A stretch of DNA of 32,711 nucleotides from JBBRMU01 sp038230655 (GTDB taxonomy: Bacteria; Patescibacteriota; Microgenomatia; UBA1406; GWC2-37-13). Where the stretch lies: positions 1 to 32,711 of the forward strand of contig JBBRMU010000011.1 in the NCBI GenBank assembly GCA_038230655.1, written 5' to 3'. The first letter of the stretch is position 1. Every line of letters begins with the position of its first letter. The notes beneath the pieces are model-generated. The model was not told the origin of the DNA. It did no database searches and saw only the letters and a program-made list of their open reading frames with translations. Positions 6,632 through 15,424 of this stretch are shown piece after piece. Position numbers and translations under genes: made by a program.

Positions 6632-8929
6632 ATGCAGCTTGTTACTGAGACTAATACTGAGAAACAGAAGATTCTACTTGTAGATAAATATTCATCAAGA
6701 CTACTCTTACTATTAAAAAATGAGCTGCGGAAATATGATAACGAAGTCTTCGTCTCACCGAAAATCTTACCTACTCTGAACTCATTTGATCTTTGTTTTG
6801 TGCTCCATGAACCATTTTCATCCATAAAAAAAATACTCGAACAGAGTGTAAATACTAAACTCATATTTATTTTTATTAATCGAAAAAAAACTGCCGTTGA
6901 AGTTGAGCAGTACATAAAACGGTACTATCCATCAAAAGACACTTATTTCAAGTGCATTGATATCGAGACATCTATGCATCCGAATGATGAGGTACTAGAA
7001 AAAATACTCTGGTTTACTTTTTCTGAAAGCTCCGATACCCTCTTGTTTATTCATCCCAAAAAGGTAGAGAAAGATTCTAAGGATCTTCCTAGAGCCCCAA
7101 ATAGAAATTCGCCCATTAAGTATGCCAAAAAAGAAAGATCCTTTAAAAGAGTCTTATTCTATATATTTATAGTCGCAGCACTTCTCCATTTTTCATTTAT
7201 ACCTCCTTTAATTCTCACTAATTTGTTATTCTATAAAACAGTACAGTCAGTAAAAGAAGATTTTTCCACCTCGATCATTGCGTATAAACAAGCGCAGTTT
7301 TTCTATAATATAACCAAAAACCTTTATAATCTTGCCAGACCTACTTTTCAGCTTATTTCTCTGGCTTACTATACCGATAATCCTGTTCAGATTGACGATA
7401 CAGTCTCTCTAACATTTGATAAAGCTATCTCTGTACACGACTCAGCCAATGCGTTTACAAAACTTCTCCTCAAAAAAGAAAAAACCCAGTCCGACATGGA
7501 CGCTATTCAAACTTACAAGAAGAAACTCACGAATGATCTGGACTCTTTCGACCAGTATTTGAGTATTCTTTCTCAAAAGATTCCTAATTGGACTCAATTC
7601 ACTAATGCAAAAGTTACCTTAAAGGAAGTTGTAAACAATACAAAAACTGTTCAGAAGTTGCTACCTCAATTCGATACAATTTTTGCAAAAGACAACAATA
7701 AGAAATACCTTATTTTATTTGCTAACAATATGGAACTCAGGCCAGGTGGCGGTTTCATCGGATCATTCGGTATTTTGAATGTACATAATTACACGGTAGA
7801 ACCGGTTAAAATTTATGATGTTTATGACGCTGACGGTCAGCTAAAAACTCATATAGACCCTCCGGCCCCCATCCGAGAGTATCTTCAACAACCTCACTGG
7901 TTTTTACGTGACTCAGCATTTTCTCCAGACTTTCAGACAAATTACGCAGAGGCAAAACTCTTTCTAAAGGAAGAGATGAAGTTTGATAACTTTGACGGCG
8001 GGATTTTACTGACTACAAGTACAATTCAGAACATTTTAGAAGGTATGGGAGATCTCTATATCCCGGATTTTAAAGAATCAGTCAATAAAAATAACTTTTA
8101 TATTAAGGCACAGCTTTACTCAGAAAAAAACTTTTTTCCTGGGTCAACTCAGAAGAAAAGATTCCTTGGTTCGGTCGCAAATCAGATGATTGCGAACTTG
8201 GAGCATACCTCACAGCTCAAACTGCTCCAAATGGTTAAAAAATCTTTAGAGGAGAAACAGCTTGTTCTGTACTTTGAAGACAGTAAACTTCAAGATAGTA
8301 TTGATAGTCTGTACTGGTCAGGTAAAACTTTAATACCAAAGTGTCCGCCGAACTTTCCAACCTGTATTAATAACTATCTCTACCCGTTTGAGGCTAATCT
8401 TGGAGTAAATAAAGCTAATTTTTTTATTAAAAAACTTGTCTCAATGAAAACTGTCATCAATTCTGAAGGAGTTGCTGAAAATAAATTATTCTTCAAGTTT
8501 ACAAACGAGTCATTAACTGATGTTTTCCCAGGTGGAACATATAAAAACTACTTTCAAGTCATGATCCCTGTAGCCGCACAAGTAGAGCACCTGACAAAGA
8601 ATGATACGCTCATTGAAAAGTATGATGTGACTGACGGAGACTCAAAGACATTAGGTTTTTTTATTGAGATACCACCACAATCAACCTCTAAGATTGAAAT
8701 AGACTACTCGCTAGATACTGAACTTAGTCAGGGAAAAGGTGCGTATCAGCTTATTGTTCAGAAGCAGGTAGGCTCTCCTAACTCGCAGTTCAAGTTTGAC
8801 CTATCATATCCAAAAACTATACACGCTGTGTCTCAGAATTTTTCGCCGCTTGTCAAACATAACGAGATACTCTATAATACAACATTGACAGCAGACAAAA
8901 TATTTTTTATTGAGTTATTTAAAGATTAA
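6632..8929 (+). CDS. DUF4012 membrane protein
   Basis: This 765-residue protein belongs to DUF4012, large surface proteins common in CPR and Actinobacteria. The N-terminal 165 residues begin with a Rossmann-like strand (QKILLVDKYSSRLLLLL) and look cytoplasmic. One or two membrane segments follow at about residues 172-203. The rest is extracytoplasmic and contains the family signature NNMELRPGGGFIGSFGILNV near residue 365, then SPDFQTNYAEAKLFLKEE and LLTTSTIQNILEGMG. The function is unknown; polysaccharide or envelope roles have been suggested from gene context in other genomes. It is followed by rplY after 1 nt, an unexpected pairing that probably reflects co-transcription only. Confidence 0.9.
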   Translation: MQLVTETNTEKQKILLVDKYSSRLLLLLKNELRKYDNEVFVSPKILPTLNSFDLCFVLHEPFSSIKKILEQSVNTKLIFIFINRKKTAVEVEQYIKRYYPSKDTYFKCIDIETSMHPNDEVLEKILWFTFSESSDTLLFIHPKKVEKDSKDLPRAPNRNSPIKYAKKERSFKRVLFYIFIVAALLHFSFIPPLILTNLLFYKTVQSVKEDFSTSIIAYKQAQFFYNITKNLYNLARPTFQLISLAYYTDNPVQIDDTVSLTFDKAISVHDSANAFTKLLLKKEKTQSDMDAIQTYKKKLTNDLDSFDQYLSILSQKIPNWTQFTNAKVTLKEVVNNTKTVQKLLPQFDTIFAKDNNKKYLILFANNMELRPGGGFIGSFGILNVHNYTVEPVKIYDVYDADGQLKTHIDPPAPIREYLQQPHWFLRDSAFSPDFQTNYAEAKLFLKEEMKFDNFDGGILLTTSTIQNILEGMGDLYIPDFKESVNKNNFYIKAQLYSEKNFFPGSTQKKRFLGSVANQMIANLEHTSQLKLLQMVKKSLEEKQLVLYFEDSKLQDSIDSLYWSGKTLIPKCPPNFPTCINNYLYPFEANLGVNKANFFIKKLVSMKTVINSEGVAENKLFFKFTNESLTDVFPGGTYKNYFQVMIPVAAQVEHLTKNDTLIEKYDVTDGDSKTLGFFIEIPPQSTSKIEIDYSLDTELSQGKGAYQLIVQKQVGSPNSQFKFDLSYPKTIHAVSQNFSPLVKHNEILYNTTLTADKIFFIELFKD

Positions 8930-8930
8930 G

Positions 8931-9641
8931 ATGAAAAAAACAGGAGAGTCCAAAAAATTACAGCTAAAAGTTCTAATTAGAACTGAACTCGGAAAGAAAG
9001 TTAAACAACTTCGAAAAAAAGGAGTTATTCCATGCAATATCTATGGACCAGATATAAAATCAATAGCAATATCAGTAGATCATAAAGAATTTACTCCTAT
9101 CCATAAGGCTTCTGGTGAGACGGGAATAGTCTATCTTGAAGTTGATGGAAAGACTATCCCAACATTAATAAGAGAAATTGCCAGACACTCTGTTAGTAAC
9201 GAAATTCTCCATGTTGACTTCAGAGAAATTAACCTTAAAGAAAAAATTGAAACAGAAGTCCCCATTTTGGTCGAGGGCGAGTCAATTGCTGTAGAACAGC
9301 TCTCTGGAGTTCTATTAACACAGGCAGGCCATCTGATGATCGAGGCACTCCCAGAAAAAATTCCTGCTCATATCATTATAGATATCTCAAAAATAACTGA
9401 GTTAGGTCAAGAAATAAAGGTAAGTGATCTAACCACTTCAAGTGACTACGTTATTAAGGAAGAGCCTGATAAAGTTATCGTTTCTGTTGTCGAGCACAAA
9501 GAAGAGAGTCTCGAAGCTGAAACTGAACGTACAGAGACTGAGATTACAACTGAGAAGGCCGGTGAAACAGCTGTAGGTGAAGAAAGTGGCGTTGCTACTG
9601 ATGAGGAAGAATCAACTAAAGAAGAAAAGAAGAAAGAGTAA
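8931..9641 (+). CDS. rplY: 50S ribosomal protein L25 (Ctc/TL5 type)
   Basis: bL25 binds 5S rRNA in the large ribosomal subunit. This long (TL5/CTC) form has the N-terminal 5S-binding domain (LKVLIRTELGKKVKQLRKKG, IPCNIYGPD) and the C-terminal beta domain (VPILVEGESIAVEQ, LPEKIPAHIIIDIS). An acidic Glu/Thr-rich tail occupies the last 45 residues. The frame is open from 8910, but the ATG at 8931 lies 1 nt after the preceding stop and gives the standard start MKKTGESKKLQLKV (236 residues), so it is preferred. The tail is of the low-complexity kind common in this family. Confidence 0.93.
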   Translation: MKKTGESKKLQLKVLIRTELGKKVKQLRKKGVIPCNIYGPDIKSIAISVDHKEFTPIHKASGETGIVYLEVDGKTIPTLIREIARHSVSNEILHVDFREINLKEKIETEVPILVEGESIAVEQLSGVLLTQAGHLMIEALPEKIPAHIIIDISKITELGQEIKVSDLTTSSDYVIKEEPDKVIVSVVEHKEESLEAETERTETEITTEKAGETAVGEESGVATDEEESTKEEKKKE

Positions 9642-9662
9642 TTAAGCAGCTAAAGTTGTATC

Positions 9663-10078
9663 TTAATCTGTTCTAATAAAGTAGAAGAAGTTATCTTTTT
9701 GAGCTCTACCTGCAGTTAACTTAGCAATCATGTCAAGCATTTCTTGTTTCGATACTTTCTGTATACCATCTTTGTTCATCGGATCGATAAGAATCAACTC
9801 TCCATTTTCTAACTTTTTAAGCGTTCACCCAGTATTCCTTCCTCTCAGCTTCTGAAGAATTTCGGAGCTCATCAATAAGTTCAGCAACAGGGAGTCCTTC
9901 ATCTAGTTTGCCTAACTGAGCTTCAGAGATGGAAATATCGTCTTTGTCAAGATTGTAAATATTTTCTCCGACTACTGCATATGAGGAACAGCCTTTCGTG
10001 AAGTCCAGGCAATCTAACAAAATTGCTATCTTACTCTTTAATTTCAGGATTTACAGGAACTTCTGCGGAATCAACCAT
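9663..10078 (-). pseudogene. Unrecognised small gene broken by two frameshifts
   Basis: Three open segments follow each other in different frames. Segment a (10078-10031) starts with an ATG 8 nt after a TATATT box and encodes MVDSAEVPVNPEIKE. Segment b (about 10035-9817) reads KSKIAILLDCLDFTKGC and ends SEAERKEYWVNA. Segment c (about 9824-9663) reads LKKLENGELILIDPMNKDG and ends FFYFIRTD. Removing one base near 10033 and one near 9820 would restore a single protein of about 135 residues. The joined protein is hydrophilic with an acidic middle (DDISISEAQLGKLDEG). No family is recognised. It is either a decaying gene, an assembly error, or a case of +1 recoding at the two TAA codons. Confidence 0.6.
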
Positions 10079-10086
10079 ATGCTAAA

Positions 10087-10092
10087 AATATA
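10087..10092 (-). promoter_or_regulatory. -10-like box (TATATT) of the broken gene
   Basis: TATATT ends 8 nt before the ATG at 10078, the same arrangement as at the leaderless-type genes nearby. This supports 10078 as the original start. Confidence 0.35.
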
Positions 10093-10135
10093 TCATAAAT
10101 ATCTCAAAAAAAGTATTAACACAGGGAAACTTACA

Positions 10136-10163
10136 TTGATTTTATCATCTGAGATGTTATAAT
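10136..10163 (+). promoter_or_regulatory. nusA promoter (TTGATT, 16 bp, TATAAT)
   Basis: TATAAT (10158-10163) with TTGATT 16 bp upstream. The predicted start near 10170 gives a leader of about 42 nt whose first bases form a hairpin, GACATG (10172-10177) with CATGTC (10185-10190). No terminator follows it. Confidence 0.6.
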
Positions 10164-10211
10164 AAATCTAGGACATGTTAAGTTCATGTCTTATTTCTAA
10201 TATAAAAAAAT

Positions 10212-11456
10212 ATGGCAATTGTAAAGAGCGAGTTCGCACTAGCACTGAATCAGGTCGCAACAGAAAGAGGAATCTCCCCTGAGGAAGTTATTCAGTCAAT
10301 GGAGGCCGCCATCGAAGCTGCATATAAAAAAGAGTATCCAGATAAAATTGAAGATGAGATTACTGTGAAAGTTAGCCGTGAAAATGGGGAAACCCGGATT
10401 GTAAAGGATGACAAAGATATTACACCCCCAGGTTTTGGTAGAATCGCAGCTCAAACTGCGAGACAGGTTATTCTACAGAAAATCCGTGAAGCCGAGAAAA
10501 AAACAGTTATCACTCACTATAAAGATCTTGTTGGAAGCACGATTAAGGGAAGAATTATTAGATATGATGGCTATAATGCGTATGTCGATATCGGTAAAGC
10601 TGAGGCAGTGTTGCCTAAGGAAGAGCAAATAAGGAATGAGCAGTACTCTGTAAATAATACTCTCGTTTTTTACCTAAAGGAGATTTCAGACGATAAATAT
10701 GGTCATTCACGTATCCTGCTCTCAAGATCAAATCCTCAACTAATTGCAGAACTCTTCAAACGTGAAGTTCCAGAGATAAATAGCGGGACAGTTGAAATTA
10801 AAAAAATTGTTAGAGAACCTGGTGAAAGGGCTAAAATGGCAGTTTACAGCAGTCAGGGAGGTGTCGATCCAGTAGGCGCCTGTGTCGGTCAGAAGGGCGT
10901 GCGTGTCCAGACTGTTACAGATGAACTTGGAGGCCAGGAAAAAATTGACATAATTCAGTGGAACAGGGATCCAAAAATCTTTTTAATAGCCTCTTTGTCA
11001 CCAGCTAAAATTGTCAGTGTTGAGATAGACGCAAAAACAAATACAGCAAATGTTAATGTTGATGAGTCGCAGGCCCCTTTAGCTATCGGAAAAAGTGGTA
11101 TAAATGTCACCTTGGCTTCTAAACTGACTGAAATGGAGATAAATATCCGACAGGTTGAATCCGAAATCAAAAAAGATGAGCCTCAAGCATTCGCATCAAC
11201 TGAAGATGAAGTAGTCGATTCTAGTACAGCTGAAGATGCGAAAGTTGTAGACACACCTGGAGTTGATTCTGCCGAGCCATCTATTTCTACAACAGATTCT
11301 TCTGATCTTTCAGTTCCCGCTGAATCATCTACCCAAGCAGGTGAAACACCTTCAGTAAAAGGCCAGGTCTCATCAGAAAACACCCCAGGAACAGAAGCTT
11401 CTGAAGTTCAAGAAAAGCAACCTTCATCCAAAGAGTCTGGCGATGAAAAAAAATAA
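10212..11456 (+). CDS. nusA: Transcription termination/antitermination factor NusA
   Basis: NusA binds RNA polymerase and nascent RNA and affects pausing, termination and antitermination. The N-terminal polymerase-binding domain (residues 1-105, SEFALALNQVATERGISPEE) is followed by an S1 domain (about 108-180, GSTIKGRIIRYDGYNAYVDI). KH1 comes next (FKREVPEINSGTVEI, then DPVGACVGQKGVRVQ), then KH2 (PLAIGKSGINVTLASKL). After residue 330 there is a Ser/Thr/Glu-rich low-complexity tail of about 85 residues in place of the acidic repeats of proteobacterial NusA. It heads the classic nusA-infB cluster, though 315 nt and a separate promoter separate it from infB. rimP and ylxR, usually found here, are absent. 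Confidence 0.96.
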   Translation: MAIVKSEFALALNQVATERGISPEEVIQSMEAAIEAAYKKEYPDKIEDEITVKVSRENGETRIVKDDKDITPPGFGRIAAQTARQVILQKIREAEKKTVITHYKDLVGSTIKGRIIRYDGYNAYVDIGKAEAVLPKEEQIRNEQYSVNNTLVFYLKEISDDKYGHSRILLSRSNPQLIAELFKREVPEINSGTVEIKKIVREPGERAKMAVYSSQGGVDPVGACVGQKGVRVQTVTDELGGQEKIDIIQWNRDPKIFLIASLSPAKIVSVEIDAKTNTANVNVDESQAPLAIGKSGINVTLASKLTEMEINIRQVESEIKKDEPQAFASTEDEVVDSSTAEDAKVVDTPGVDSAEPSISTTDSSDLSVPAESSTQAGETPSVKGQVSSENTPGTEASEVQEKQPSSKESGDEKK

Positions 11457-11730
11457 TATGAATTGCGTGCCTAAACTTCATTCTCAACTAATTCTACTAA
11501 CCGTGCCTATAGTCTATTGAGTTACCTTGGACTTTTTTATAACATTATTAGAACATCATGATTGTATTAAAAAATGAAGGTGTTGAACACAAGAAGGACA
11601 TTTAATTAGTGAAATACAGTTATAAAGTCTCCCTCTCTCCCGCTTTCTTTGACTGGCTTAAAAAAATAATCTTATTAAATAAATTTATATTTCAAAATAT
11701 TGAGCCATCACGCATCCTCTCCGAACTCGG
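11457..11730. other. nusA-infB intergenic region, no gene recognised
   Basis: This stretch is AT-rich and contains only very short frames. The longest, a GTG frame at 11609-11746 (45 codons), has no Shine-Dalgarno and overlaps the infB -10 boxes. A T6 run at 11532-11537 has no strong hairpin before it. In many bacteria small genes (ylxR, L7Ae-like) sit here; no intact copy is seen. Confidence 0.5.
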
Positions 11731-11747
11731 TATAATCATGATATAAT
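11731..11747 (+). promoter_or_regulatory. Tandem -10 boxes upstream of infB
   Basis: Two TATAAT boxes (11731-11736 and 11742-11747) lie 24-41 nt before the infB ATG. They suggest infB can be transcribed independently of nusA. Confidence 0.55.
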
Positions 11748-11771
11748 TAAGTACAAATTTAGATTCACTTT

Positions 11772-13214
11772 ATGCAACCAAGACCACCAATTATCGCTAT
11801 TTTAGGACATGTAGATCACGGTAAAACCAGCTTACTAGACTATATTCGTAAAAGTCAGGTTGCTGCACGTGAGCATGGAGGCATAACGCAGAGAATTGGA
11901 GCTTACGAAATTACAACTTCAATTAAAGGTTACCACACGAATAAAATCACCTTTATTGATACACCGGGACACGAGGCTTTCTCCCAGCTTCGAGCGAGAG
12001 GAGCAACAGTAGCAGATATAGCCATACTCCTTATTGACGCCAAAGACTCACTTATGCCTCAAACAATTGAGTCAATTTTTCACATTAAAAACGCCAAAAT
12101 CCCCTATATAGTCGTACTTAACAAAACAGACTTGCCAGAGGCAAACCCAGAGAAAGTTAAGACTGACCTATTAAAGTATGAAGTTATGGTTGAAGGAAAA
12201 GGTGGAGATGTGCCTGTATTGAATATTTCTGCAAAGACTGGTAAAGGCGTTCCAGAGCTCCTTGAGTCAATTCTTCTCATCGCTGCTGAACATAACTTGG
12301 AGTATGATCCAAAAGCACCAGCTCAGGCCTATATTATCGAAACCAAAAAAGACAGACGAGGTATTGTAGCTAGTATCGTTATTAAAGAAGGTACTTTGAA
12401 AACAGGTGATATTGTCTACTCAAATAATAATAAGGCTAAAGTTAAGGCGATGATTGATGACTCCGGTAAGTCCGTCTCACAGATCTCACCTTCAACGCCT
12501 GTTGAGTTTTTAGGATTCTCAGATATGCCAGAAGTCGGTACACTTATCACAACAATGGAAACAGCCTCCACTACGCAGACTACGACTGCAACTAAAGAGG
12601 CTTTTACAATCGACTCACTTATTGATAAACCGGTTGAGAAGAGACTTGCCGTCCTCATAAAAACCGACTCCCAAGGCTCTCTTGACGCCATCCGTCAGAC
12701 GCTCGCGAAAAATGTCAATATTACTATAATCTTATCTGGTGTTGGTGATATTCACAGATCAGATATTTTCCTTGCAAAAACAAGTAAAGCGATTATTGTT
12801 GGTTTCAGTGTTAACTCGGATAATGAGGTTAAAGAGCTGGCAAAACAAGAAAAAGTAGTTATAAAGACCTATAATATCATCTACGAACTCCTCGAGGAGC
12901 TAGAAGAGGTTTCGGATTTGCTCCGTGAAAAGGAAGAGTCTGAGAAGAACGTCAAAGGCGAGGCTAAAGTCCAAGCTACATTTGTAATTGAAGGTGAAAA
13001 AATCTTTGGAATGAAGGTTCTTAAGGGAAAAGTCAATATCGGCGATGTTGCTGAGGTATATCAAGACACAAACCTAATAGGCAAAACTAAGCTCGTTTCT
13101 CTCAAAATCAGAGCAAAATCAGTCCAGGAAGTAAAAAAAGATATGGAATCTGGAATGGTCTTCAGCCCTCCCCTTGACATAAAGGTGGGTCATATGATAA
13201 AATTCAGCTTATAG
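11772..13214 (+). CDS. infB: Translation initiation factor IF-2, short form
   Basis: IF-2 is the GTPase that places initiator fMet-tRNA on the 30S subunit and promotes subunit joining. The GTPase motifs are all present: GHVDHGKT (residues 11-18), the switch GGITQRIGAYE, DTPGHEAF, NKTD and SAKTGKG. The beta-barrel domain II, the domain-III region and the C-terminal tRNA-binding domain (ending VFSPPLDIKVGHMIKFSL) follow. The protein is only 480 residues and starts directly at the G domain. It lacks the N-terminal IF2_N repeats and linker of most bacteria, as in other reduced CPR factors. The next gene starts 4 nt after its stop. Confidence 0.96.
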   Translation: MQPRPPIIAILGHVDHGKTSLLDYIRKSQVAAREHGGITQRIGAYEITTSIKGYHTNKITFIDTPGHEAFSQLRARGATVADIAILLIDAKDSLMPQTIESIFHIKNAKIPYIVVLNKTDLPEANPEKVKTDLLKYEVMVEGKGGDVPVLNISAKTGKGVPELLESILLIAAEHNLEYDPKAPAQAYIIETKKDRRGIVASIVIKEGTLKTGDIVYSNNNKAKVKAMIDDSGKSVSQISPSTPVEFLGFSDMPEVGTLITTMETASTTQTTTATKEAFTIDSLIDKPVEKRLAVLIKTDSQGSLDAIRQTLAKNVNITIILSGVGDIHRSDIFLAKTSKAIIVGFSVNSDNEVKELAKQEKVVIKTYNIIYELLEELEEVSDLLREKEESEKNVKGEAKVQATFVIEGEKIFGMKVLKGKVNIGDVAEVYQDTNLIGKTKLVSLKIRAKSVQEVKKDMESGMVFSPPLDIKVGHMIKFSL

Positions 13215-13218
13215 TAAT

Positions 13219-14277
13219 ATGTTTCCTACTAATAGCAACTCACAATCCGCACTGAGTAAGATACCTGAGGCCCTTTCCAAAGGCACATCTGGTGTTATCT
13301 TACTCCCAATGAATCCTACTCAGGACGCTCTTGCAGCAGCCTGTAGTCTATATTTAGGACTATCAAGGATGGGTAAAAATGTTACAATCGCCTGTGCAAA
13401 TCCCGTGCAAAGCGACTTTATTGGCTCAGACAAAATTCAAAATAATCTATCTACGGGTGGAGAAAACCTCGTTATCTCATTTCCATATCAAGACGGAGCT
13501 TTGGACAAAGTAGACTACGGAGTCCAAGGAAGTTTTTTTAATATAATTATCAGTCCTCGACCTGGTCAAGCACGCCTAGAACCAAGCAAAGTAAAGTACT
13601 CCTACACAGGTGGTTCATTAGACTTTATATTTACTGTTGATGCTCCAAATTTGAATAGTCTTGGGCAGCTATTTATTGAGAATCAGAATGAAATAAATGG
13701 AAAAAATATTATTAATATTGACCGTCACTTAGTAAATGATCTGTACGGATCAGTTAATTTAGTTGTCAAAACGGCCTCATCTACGTCTGAGTTAGTCTTT
13801 AGAGTTCTTCAGACATTGCAAATTGAGATTGATAAAGAGATCGCAACAAATTTATATGCAGGATTAACTGTTGCCACAAATAACTTTACATCGTACTCTG
13901 TCAACGCCGACACTTTTGAGGTAGCCTCAACTCTTCTAAAAGCCGGGGCTATTAAAAAGGCGCCTATGAGAGTTGGAGCTCCAAACATGCCAGCCATGCC
14001 TGGAATGCCCCCTCTAGGGATTCCACAGCAGGGAGTTCGACCTATGAATATGAACCCACACGGAATACCAGCACCACGTAAACTGAATAACGGCTTACCA
14101 GTAAATAGACCATTTTCATTCCCCACTCAGCAGCAACAGAGACCTCAAGCACCGCTTGACGAAACTATGAAACCAATTGAGGATGTTGAACAAGAAGGTG
14201 GTTCGGCAGAAGCTCCAGCAGCTGCTCCACAAGATTGGCTCAAGCCAAAAATCTTCCGCGGCGGCGGATTAGTCTAA
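13219..14277 (+). CDS. NrnA-like DHH-family protein with lost catalytic residues and a Pro/Met-rich tail
   Basis: The N-terminal 240 residues follow the DHH (NrnA nanoRNase / pAp phosphatase) fold, but the active-site motifs are altered. The usual H..PDGDALGS reads LPMNPTQDALAAACSLYLGL. DHH reads NIDRHLVNDLYGS (D168, R169, H170), followed by the family's ASSTSELVF. TDTG reads YAGLTVATNNF before NADTFEVASTLLKAGA. The C-terminal DHHA1 domain is missing; instead there is a Pro/Met/Gln-rich disordered tail of about 100 residues ending WLKPKIFRGGGLV. The site downstream of infB matches nrnA in the bacterial nusA-infB-rbfA-nrnA cluster, so it is probably a repurposed orthologue, likely binding without hydrolysis (inference). 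Confidence 0.75.
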   Translation: MFPTNSNSQSALSKIPEALSKGTSGVILLPMNPTQDALAAACSLYLGLSRMGKNVTIACANPVQSDFIGSDKIQNNLSTGGENLVISFPYQDGALDKVDYGVQGSFFNIIISPRPGQARLEPSKVKYSYTGGSLDFIFTVDAPNLNSLGQLFIENQNEINGKNIINIDRHLVNDLYGSVNLVVKTASSTSELVFRVLQTLQIEIDKEIATNLYAGLTVATNNFTSYSVNADTFEVASTLLKAGAIKKAPMRVGAPNMPAMPGMPPLGIPQQGVRPMNMNPHGIPAPRKLNNGLPVNRPFSFPTQQQQRPQAPLDETMKPIEDVEQEGGSAEAPAAAPQDWLKPKIFRGGGLV

Positions 14278-14333
14278 TACTACTTAAAAAAATGAAAGAT
14301 TATAAACGATTGTTTATTCCTCCGATTTGTGTA

Positions 14334-14339
14334 TATAAT
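14334..14339 (+). promoter_or_regulatory. -10 box (TATAAT) of rmuC
   Basis: A perfect TATAAT ends 6 nt before the rmuC ATG, predicting a leaderless message. Confidence 0.6.
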
Positions 14340-14345
14340 GAATAG

Positions 14346-15374
14346 ATGACCCCTACATTAATTATCGTTATTATCGCTGTTGTTGCTTCGTTAATTATCA
14401 TCCGATTATGGTTGAATGGGCTGGAGGCAAAGTCGAAACCTTCAGACGAGTTAATTGCTTGGTTGAGAGAACTGGGTCAGCGAGTTGAGGTTTCTACCCA
14501 ATCAGTAGATCAAAAACTCAGTAAGAATATGGAGATGTTTAATAATCGTCTGGACTCAACTTCGGTTTTAATGGCTCAGGTTCAAAAGAGCATTGGAGAG
14601 TTTTCTGAGATTGGTAGATCAATGCAAGATTTGCAGGAAATACTTCAGTCGCCAAAACTCAGAGGCAACATGGGAGAACATATTTTAAAAGAACTTCTTA
14701 TTCAGTACTTTCCGGAAAATTCATACTCTTTCCAACATAGTTTTAAAAACGGTGACAAAGTAGATGCAGTTATAAAAACAACCCAGGGAATGATTCCCAT
14801 AGACGCAAAGTTTCCCTTTGAAAATTTTAGAAAAATGATGGAGTGCGAAGGAAAAGATGAGCGAGCGAGAGTGCAAAAAGACTTTGATAAAGACGTTAAA
14901 AAACATATACAGGACATCTCTCACAAATATATTCTTGTATCTGAAGGCACGGTTGACTATGCATTAATGTATATTCCTTCTGAAGCTATTTACTATGAAA
15001 TCGTTAACACAGCAACTCTTTGTGACTTCGCATCAGATAGACGAGTTTTGCCTGTTTCTCCGATGTCATTTTATGCATATATGAAAAGTATTTTAATGTC
15101 CTTTGAAGGACAAAAAATTCAGTCGCAGACGAAGGAAATACTCTCAACACTGAAATCTATTAAAAAAGATTATGAAAAAACTGAGGAAGCTTTATCTGTA
15201 CTTCAAAAACATGTTGCTAACTCGTATAATCAACTCTCAAATGTCTCAAAGATATTTAATGGGTTAGGACAAAAACTTAACTCGACACACTTATTGAGCA
15301 CACCGGAGAAAGAGATTTTAGAAAGTGAAATTGAAGATGAACTCATAAATGGACAGAGTAAGCTTATTGATTAA
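14346..15374 (+). CDS. rmuC: DNA recombination protein RmuC
   Basis: RmuC-family proteins limit recombination at inverted repeats and are related to PD-(D/E)XK nucleases. The 342-residue protein has an N-terminal membrane anchor (residues 4-24, LIIVIIAVVASLIIIRLWL) and a coiled coil (about 40-100). The RmuC domain follows with SPKLRGNMGEHILKELL and the nuclease-like core KVDAVIKT..IPIDAKFPFE (D153-A-K155). Later come YILVSEGTVDYALMYIPSE and VLPVSPMSFYAYMKSI, and it ends in a second coiled coil. Length and motifs are normal. It starts its own transcription unit, followed 50 nt later by recJ. Confidence 0.95.
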   Translation: MTPTLIIVIIAVVASLIIIRLWLNGLEAKSKPSDELIAWLRELGQRVEVSTQSVDQKLSKNMEMFNNRLDSTSVLMAQVQKSIGEFSEIGRSMQDLQEILQSPKLRGNMGEHILKELLIQYFPENSYSFQHSFKNGDKVDAVIKTTQGMIPIDAKFPFENFRKMMECEGKDERARVQKDFDKDVKKHIQDISHKYILVSEGTVDYALMYIPSEAIYYEIVNTATLCDFASDRRVLPVSPMSFYAYMKSILMSFEGQKIQSQTKEILSTLKSIKKDYEKTEEALSVLQKHVANSYNQLSNVSKIFNGLGQKLNSTHLLSTPEKEILESEIEDELINGQSKLID

Positions 15375-15424
15375 GTGATAATTACTCAACCGCTTCACTT
15401 TATTAAATTTGGTAGTATTTTCAC

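Noticed and set aside
11609..11746. 45-codon GTG frame between nusA and infB
   Set aside because: It has no Shine-Dalgarno or -10 box at its start, overlaps the infB promoter boxes, and its product matches nothing known.
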